Source: Bacillota bacterium (GTDB lineage Bacteria > Bacillota > Clostridia > Lachnospirales > CAG-274). Taken from it: a stretch of 64,000 nt of DNA. The stretch lies in assembly GCA_017543265.1 (NCBI GenBank), contig JAFYGI010000060.1, forward strand, positions 47,302 through 111,301, in the 5' to 3' direction. Made by a program: the position numbers and the translations under genes. The notes beneath the pieces are model-generated. The model made no database searches. It saw only the letters and a list, made by a program, of their open reading frames with translations, and had not been told where the DNA came from. Shown in pieces: positions 59,976 to 64,000 of this stretch (positions are counted from its first letter, which is position 1; each line of letters opens with the position of its first letter).

Positions 59976-60881
59976 ATGAAATATTTTGACCTGCATTGCG
60001 ATACGCTTACAAAATGTATGAACGACGATACATCCCTTTACAAAAACGACAAGCAAAACAGTATTGAACAGCTTTTGAAATTTGAAACGCCGATACAGCT
60101 TTTTGCCATATTTACCAATGACGAATTTGTGCCCCGTGCTTATGATTATGCCAAAAATGCCGTGGACTATTTTTATAAGCAGGCAAAGCTATACGGCGAC
60201 AGTATTTATATCTATAATAAAGAGACAAAAACCAATTCGGTCGGGGCGATATTGAGCATAGAGGGCGGCGAGCCTGTGGAAAGTCTGGCTGCGCTGGACG
60301 AGTTTTACGCCCTTGGCGTGCGGCTTATGACCCTTACATGGAACCGTGTCAACAAAATAGGCAGCGGTATGACAAGCGGCAGTGAGGACGGCTTGACCGA
60401 TTTTGGCAGGCAGGTCGTAAAAAGCATGAATAAAAAAAGCATGATAATAGATGTGTCACACCTTAATATACAGGGCTTTAAGGATGTGGCGGCTTTAAGC
60501 GAAAGACCGTTTATTGCAAGTCACTCAAACAGTTTTTCACTTTGCGCCCACCCCAGAAATCTGCGCCATTGGCAGATAGAGGAAATAAAAAACTGCGGCG
60601 GTGTTATAGGGCTGAACCTTTATCCTCCGTTTTTAAACGAAAGCGGCAGGGCGGATATGGACGATATACTGCGGCATACATCGTATTTTTTGGATAAAGG
60701 CTGTGAAGATATACTTTGCCTTGGCTGCGACATGGACGGCATATCGCATACCCCCGAAAATGTGGAGTGTACCGCAGATATGGACAGGGTATATCATGCT
60801 TTTTACAAAAATTTCGGCAGTCGCATTGCCGATAAGATATTTTTTGATAATGCAAAATGTTTTTTTGACAGCTGGCTGTGA
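59976..60881 (+). CDS. M19 (renal-type) dipeptidase
   Basis: Zinc dipeptidase of the membrane dipeptidase family (301 aa). YFDLHCDTL near the start gives His-x-Asp zinc ligands; IEGGEPVESL has the bridging Glu; VDVSHL-like IIDVSHLNI and FIASHSNSFSLCAHPRNL carry the later His ligands. LTWNRVNKIGSG is also typical. It may cleave dipeptides, possibly including wall-derived ones. It is unusual to find it between dapA and dapB. AGGAGCGAGG precedes ATG 59,976. Confidence 0.92.
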   Translation: MKYFDLHCDTLTKCMNDDTSLYKNDKQNSIEQLLKFETPIQLFAIFTNDEFVPRAYDYAKNAVDYFYKQAKLYGDSIYIYNKETKTNSVGAILSIEGGEPVESLAALDEFYALGVRLMTLTWNRVNKIGSGMTSGSEDGLTDFGRQVVKSMNKKSMIIDVSHLNIQGFKDVAALSERPFIASHSNSFSLCAHPRNLRHWQIEEIKNCGGVIGLNLYPPFLNESGRADMDDILRHTSYFLDKGCEDILCLGCDMDGISHTPENVECTADMDRVYHAFYKNFGSRIADKIFFDNAKCFFDSWL

Positions 60882-60905
60882 AAAAAGTGATAAAAAATAT
60901 AAAAC

Positions 60906-60934
60906 TTGTAAATCGACATAAAAAATGTTATACT
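60906..60934 (+). promoter_or_regulatory. Promoter of dapB-ychF-ybaK group
   Basis: TTGTAA (60,906-60,911), 17 bp, TATACT (60,929-60,934). Confidence 0.7.
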
Positions 60935-60963
60935 AAAATAAAAAACAGATAGGAGCAATACAA

Positions 60964-61722
60964 ATGACAAAAATTATTATGCACGGCTGCAACGGCAAGA
61001 TGGGACAGGTGATCTGCGGTCTTGTCAAGGACGACCCCAATGCGGAAATAGCAGCGGGAATTGACATTACTGCCTGCAATGCGCCGTTTCCGACATACAC
61101 AAATATAAACGACTGTGATATAGCGGCGGATGTTATTATCGACTTTTCAACGGCAAAGGCTGTGCCCGCCGTTATCGAATATGCGCTTGAAAAGAAGCTG
61201 CCCGCTGTTATCTGCACAACGGGTCTTTCGGACGAAACGCTTAAAATGATGGAGGATGCATCAAAGGTCATCCCCGTTTTTAAATCGGCAAATATGAGTG
61301 TGGGCATCAACCTTATAGCAAGCCTTTTAAAGAAGTATTCAGACGTGCTTTACGAGAACGGCTTTGATATCGAGATAGTGGAAAGACACCACAATCAAAA
61401 GATAGATGCGCCCAGCGGCACAGCGCTTATGCTTGCGGATGCGGTAAACGAGGGCGTGGGCAATAAGCTTGAATATGTTTACGACCGCTCACAGGTGCGT
61501 GAAAAGCGTACAAGAAATCAGCTTGGTTTATCGGCTGTGCGCGGCGGCACCATTGTCGGCGACCACGAGGTCATTTTTGCGGGCAAGGACGAGGTAATAG
61601 AGTTTACACATTCGGCCTACAGCAAGGAAGTATTCGCTGTCGGCGCGGTAAAGGCCGCAAAGTTTATCGTGGGCAAGCCTGCGGGAAAATATGATATGCA
61701 GAGCGTAATGGAGGAAATATAA
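60964..61722 (+). CDS. dapB: 4-hydroxy-tetrahydrodipicolinate reductase
   Basis: Second diaminopimelate-pathway enzyme, NAD(P)H-dependent (252 aa). The nucleotide loop is MHGCNGKMGQ, STAKAVPAVI follows, and the catalytic ERHHNQKIDAPSGTALMLAD with His and Lys is clear. GDHEVIFAGKDEVIEFTHSA ends the core. It has its own promoter, so it may escape direct riboswitch control. Stop and ychF start are separated by one base. Confidence 0.95.
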   Translation: MTKIIMHGCNGKMGQVICGLVKDDPNAEIAAGIDITACNAPFPTYTNINDCDIAADVIIDFSTAKAVPAVIEYALEKKLPAVICTTGLSDETLKMMEDASKVIPVFKSANMSVGINLIASLLKKYSDVLYENGFDIEIVERHHNQKIDAPSGTALMLADAVNEGVGNKLEYVYDRSQVREKRTRNQLGLSAVRGGTIVGDHEVIFAGKDEVIEFTHSAYSKEVFAVGAVKAAKFIVGKPAGKYDMQSVMEEI

Positions 61723-61723
61723 T

Positions 61724-62821
61724 ATGAAGCTTGGTATAGTTGGTCTGCCTAACGTAGGCAAAAGCACACTTTTCAATTCACTTGCGGGCGGCGGCGCGGA
61801 GTCGGCGAATTACCCGTTTTGTACTATCGACCCCAATGTGGGCATAGTGCCCGTACCCGACAAAAGACTTGACGTACTCGGCAAAATGTACGATACGCAG
61901 AAAATAACCCCCGCCGTTATAGAATTTGTGGATATTGCGGGTCTTGTTAAGGGCGCAAGCAAGGGTGAGGGTCTCGGCAACAAATTCCTTTCGCATATCC
62001 GTGAGGTGGATGCCATAGTTCACGTTGTACGCTGCTTTGAGGACACAAATGTCGTACACGTTGACGCCAATGTCGATCCTATCCGCGATATAGAAACCAT
62101 CAATTTAGAGCTTATTTTTGCCGATATGGAGGTTTTGGAGCGCTGTATCGCAAAGACACAAAAGCAGGCTGTAAACGACAAGTCGCTTGCAAAGGAGCTT
62201 GAAATTTTAAAGAAGATATATGCCGTTCTCGAGGAGGGCAAGTGTGCATCTACGCTTGAATTTACCGACCCTGACGAGGAGGCCTTTGTACAGAGCCTGA
62301 CACTTCTTACCTACAAAAAGGTGCTTTTTGCCGCAAATGTCGGCGAGGAGGACTTGGCGGACGACGGCAGGAGCAATCCTTATGTGCAGAAGGTACGCGA
62401 GCTTGCGGCAGAACAGGGCAGCGGTGTATTTGTTGTCTGCGCTAAAATTGAAGAGGAGATAGCCGAGCTTGAAGAGGACGAAAAGCTTGAATTTTTAAAG
62501 GACCTTGGCTGCGAGAGCGGCGGTCTTGACCGTCTTATCACGGCAAGCTACGACCTTTTGGGACTTATAAGCTACCTTACCGCAGGTGTTACAGAGGTAC
62601 GCGCATGGACAATAACAAAGGGCACAAAGGCACCGCAGGCGGCAGGCAAGATACACAGCGATTTTGAGCGCGGCTTTATCCGTGCCGAGGTAGTGACCTA
62701 TGACGACCTTGTACGTCTGGGCAGCATAGCAGCAGCCAAGGAGGCGGGCGTATACCGCAGCGAGGGCAAGGACTATGTTGTAAAGGACGGGGACGTTATC
62801 CTGTTCAGATTTAATGTGTAA
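61724..62821 (+). CDS. ychF: Redox-regulated ATPase YchF (Obg family)
   Basis: Ribosome-associated Obg-like ATPase of 365 aa. G1 is [15 protein letters not shown]3 is [20 protein letters not shown], and the TGS-like C-terminus has [24 protein letters not shown] sequence (here [10 protein letters not shown]). NKxD is replaced as in ATP-specific members. It is involved in stress and translation control. One bp lies between it and dapB, so they are co-transcribed. Confidence 0.96.
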   Translation: MKLGIVGLPNVGKSTLFNSLAGGGAESANYPFCTIDPNVGIVPVPDKRLDVLGKMYDTQKITPAVIEFVDIAGLVKGASKGEGLGNKFLSHIREVDAIVHVVRCFEDTNVVHVDANVDPIRDIETINLELIFADMEVLERCIAKTQKQAVNDKSLAKELEILKKIYAVLEEGKCASTLEFTDPDEEAFVQSLTLLTYKKVLFAANVGEEDLADDGRSNPYVQKVRELAAEQGSGVFVVCAKIEEEIAELEEDEKLEFLKDLGCESGGLDRLITASYDLLGLISYLTAGVTEVRAWTITKGTKAPQAAGKIHSDFERGFIRAEVVTYDDLVRLGSIAAAKEAGVYRSEGKDYVVKDGDVILFRFNV

Positions 62822-62830
62822 GGTGAGAAA

Positions 62831-63295
62831 ATGGCTATAGAAAAAGTAAAAGAGTATTTTAAAGCGTTTGGCATAGAAAACCGTATTCGGGAATTTGATG
62901 TTTCAAGCGCTACGGTGGAGCTTGCGGCACAGGCCTTAAACTGCGAGCCCTGCCGTATTGCGAAAAGCCTTACATTTATGCTTGGCGAAAGCCCGATCAT
63001 GGTTATTGCGGCAGGCGATGCAAAGGTGGATAACGCAAAGTACAAGGCAAAATTCGGTGCAAAGGCAAAAATGCTGAAATTTGACGAGGTAGAGCCGCTT
63101 ATAGGCCACGCAGTCGGCGGCGTTTGTCCCTTTGGCATAAACGACGGTGTAAAGGTCTATCTTGACGAGTCCTTAAAACGCTTTGATACCGTCTTTCCCG
63201 CTTGCGGCAGCAGCAACAGCGCGATAGAATTAAATATCGAAGAAATGGAAAAATACTCGGGCTATACCGAATGGGTGGATGTCTGCAAGTATTGA
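62831..63295 (+). CDS. YbaK/EbsC-family aminoacyl-tRNA deacylase
   Basis: Editing-domain protein of 154 aa that clears mischarged tRNA, commonly Cys-tRNA(Pro) or related. NCEPCRIAKSLTFML, VIAAGDAKVDNAKYKAKFGA and GHAVGGVCPFGINDGVKVYL are hallmarks. The conserved Lys in RIAKSL lies at the active site. It follows ychF by 9 bp. Exact mischarged substrate is not determinable here. Confidence 0.9.
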   Translation: MAIEKVKEYFKAFGIENRIREFDVSSATVELAAQALNCEPCRIAKSLTFMLGESPIMVIAAGDAKVDNAKYKAKFGAKAKMLKFDEVEPLIGHAVGGVCPFGINDGVKVYLDESLKRFDTVFPACGSSNSAIELNIEEMEKYSGYTEWVDVCKY

Positions 63296-63304
63296 TTGTG
63301 AATA

Positions 63305-63330
63305 AGGGACGGGTCAGACACCTGTCAATT
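63305..63330. repeat. Possible REP-like imperfect palindrome
   Basis: GGGACGGGTCAGACACCTGT is an imperfect palindrome like dispersed REP elements of Firmicutes. Low confidence; only one copy is seen. Confidence 0.25.
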
Positions 63331-63354
63331 AAAAGAAAATGCGGAAGGTGATAT

Positions 63355-64000
63355 ATGATGCGTAGAATTATCCTGATATTGTGCGTTAGCGTTTTGTTGT
63401 TTCCTGCGTGTTTCTTTTTGGGCATCAAGTTACGTGAGAAAAAATTATGGGAAAAAGAACAGGCGATGTATACAACAGGCGACATTGTTGTTTACGAGCA
63501 GGAAAACGACAGATTTGGCTGGTTAGATGACAACAGAATAGAGCAAGTATACAAAACCGGAACTGGCGATTATGATATTTCGATAGAAAATCCAAAGTAT
63601 GAATCATTTGCGGATATAAGGTTCAGAAAGGTTTTTGACAGTATGACTTTCCCCGAAGAGGATAAAAAGCCAATAAACGGAAGGCAATGGACAATCGAAG
63701 AACTTCAGGGTACAGAATTTGAATTTGTGGGTAAAAAAGAAATATATCAAGGCGATGACCCCAATAAACCCATATATAAAGGCCGAACACTTGACATTTA
63801 TGTATGGGAGGATAAATGTATTGTTCCGAAATGCACACTTTACAAAAATGATGACAACATATATGCAGCTAATATATATACAATAAAAACAGGCGAAAGA
63901 TATATGTACCCTATTGCCATAATGAGAAATCAGCCTAAAGGTGTCCGACCGGGTGGTAGTCTTATTAATCCAAAATATTATTTTTGTAAGGATGGCAGAA
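63355..64000 (+). CDS. Exported or membrane-anchored protein, 3' end beyond window (partial)
   Basis: An open frame starts at ATG 63,355 (or 63,358), with GGAAGG upstream, and runs past the window end. A hydrophobic N-terminus, IILILCVSVLLFPACFFLGI, is a TM anchor or a weak lipobox (FPAC). The visible 215 residues are otherwise soluble. I recognise no domain. Codon use is more AT-rich than in the dap genes, hinting at acquired DNA. Confidence 0.7.
   Translation, partial: MMRRIILILCVSVLLFPACFFLGIKLREKKLWEKEQAMYTTGDIVVYEQENDRFGWLDDNRIEQVYKTGTGDYDISIENPKYESFADIRFRKVFDSMTFPEEDKKPINGRQWTIEELQGTEFEFVGKKEIYQGDDPNKPIYKGRTLDIYVWEDKCIVPKCTLYKNDDNIYAANIYTIKTGERYMYPIAIMRNQPKGVRPGGSLINPKYYFCKDGR

Overview
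The window looks like a chromosome segment of a Gram-positive anaerobic gut Clostridia. Supporting signs are strong AGGAGG-type ribosome sites, TTGACA-17-TATAAT promoters, a sortase-anchored CnaB/SpaA-repeat adhesin, an L-box lysine riboswitch, and DnaD/DnaI primosome genes. A secreted pectin-degrading enzyme suggests a plant-polysaccharide habitat. The species cannot be fixed from the sequence. There are no rRNA genes, no canonical tRNA genes and no CRISPR array.

Region by region: (1) 1-11,000: end of an unknown gene, a DEAD-box RNA helicase, a 2,297-residue LPXTG adhesin with nine CnaB/SpaA-like repeats and a Thr/Glu/Ser stalk, a small unknown gene, and a BlaI/MecI-type repressor coupled to a two-TM protein. 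(2) 11,000-30,400: 200 bp of 10-bp-phased A-tract repeats, then a PBSX/skin-like contractile-tail phage cassette running from terminase through head, sheath, tube, chaperone (with a -1 frameshift signal), hub, baseplate and fibres to holin and amidase. It has no integrase, repressor or replication genes, so it is a defective or domesticated particle locus rather than a complete prophage. (3) 30,566-44,200: proA, then minus-strand genes: an FMN reductase; a hybrid histidine kinase + MoxR + DUF58 + transglutaminase operon; NUDIX + acidic membrane protein; tsaD-dnaD-dnaI. (4) 44,263-49,785: an RNA-repair locus. Two WYL regulators diverge from the RNA ligase rtcB, and a DUF2828/TROVE-like (Ro60-related) vWA protein lies downstream of rtcB. 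The 406 bp between rtcB and the DUF2828 gene hold a tandem array of structured RNAs: four modules with a variable 7-bp closing stem followed by N-TACAGCA, and two tRNA-like folds without a normal anticodon arm. This is the most interesting part of the window. (5) 49,798-55,912: an SdpR/SdpI-type pair with two palindromic operators, then a CE8 pectinesterase-CE12 acetylesterase fusion followed by a 47-residue peptide gene. (6) 55,924-64,000: aldo/keto reductase, GNAT acetyltransferase, lysine riboswitch with asd-dapA-M19 dipeptidase-dapB, ychF, a YbaK-like deacylase, and a truncated exported protein.

How the parts fit: in the RNA-repair locus the WYL proteins probably sense damage-related ligands and control rtcB, the array RNAs and the DUF2828 protein as one transcript. 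The array resembles, in logic, the Rsr-Y RNA-RtcB operons of other bacteria, in which Y RNAs carry tRNA-like domains; the architecture here is different. The riboswitch ties asd/dapA to lysine supply, while dapB has its own promoter.
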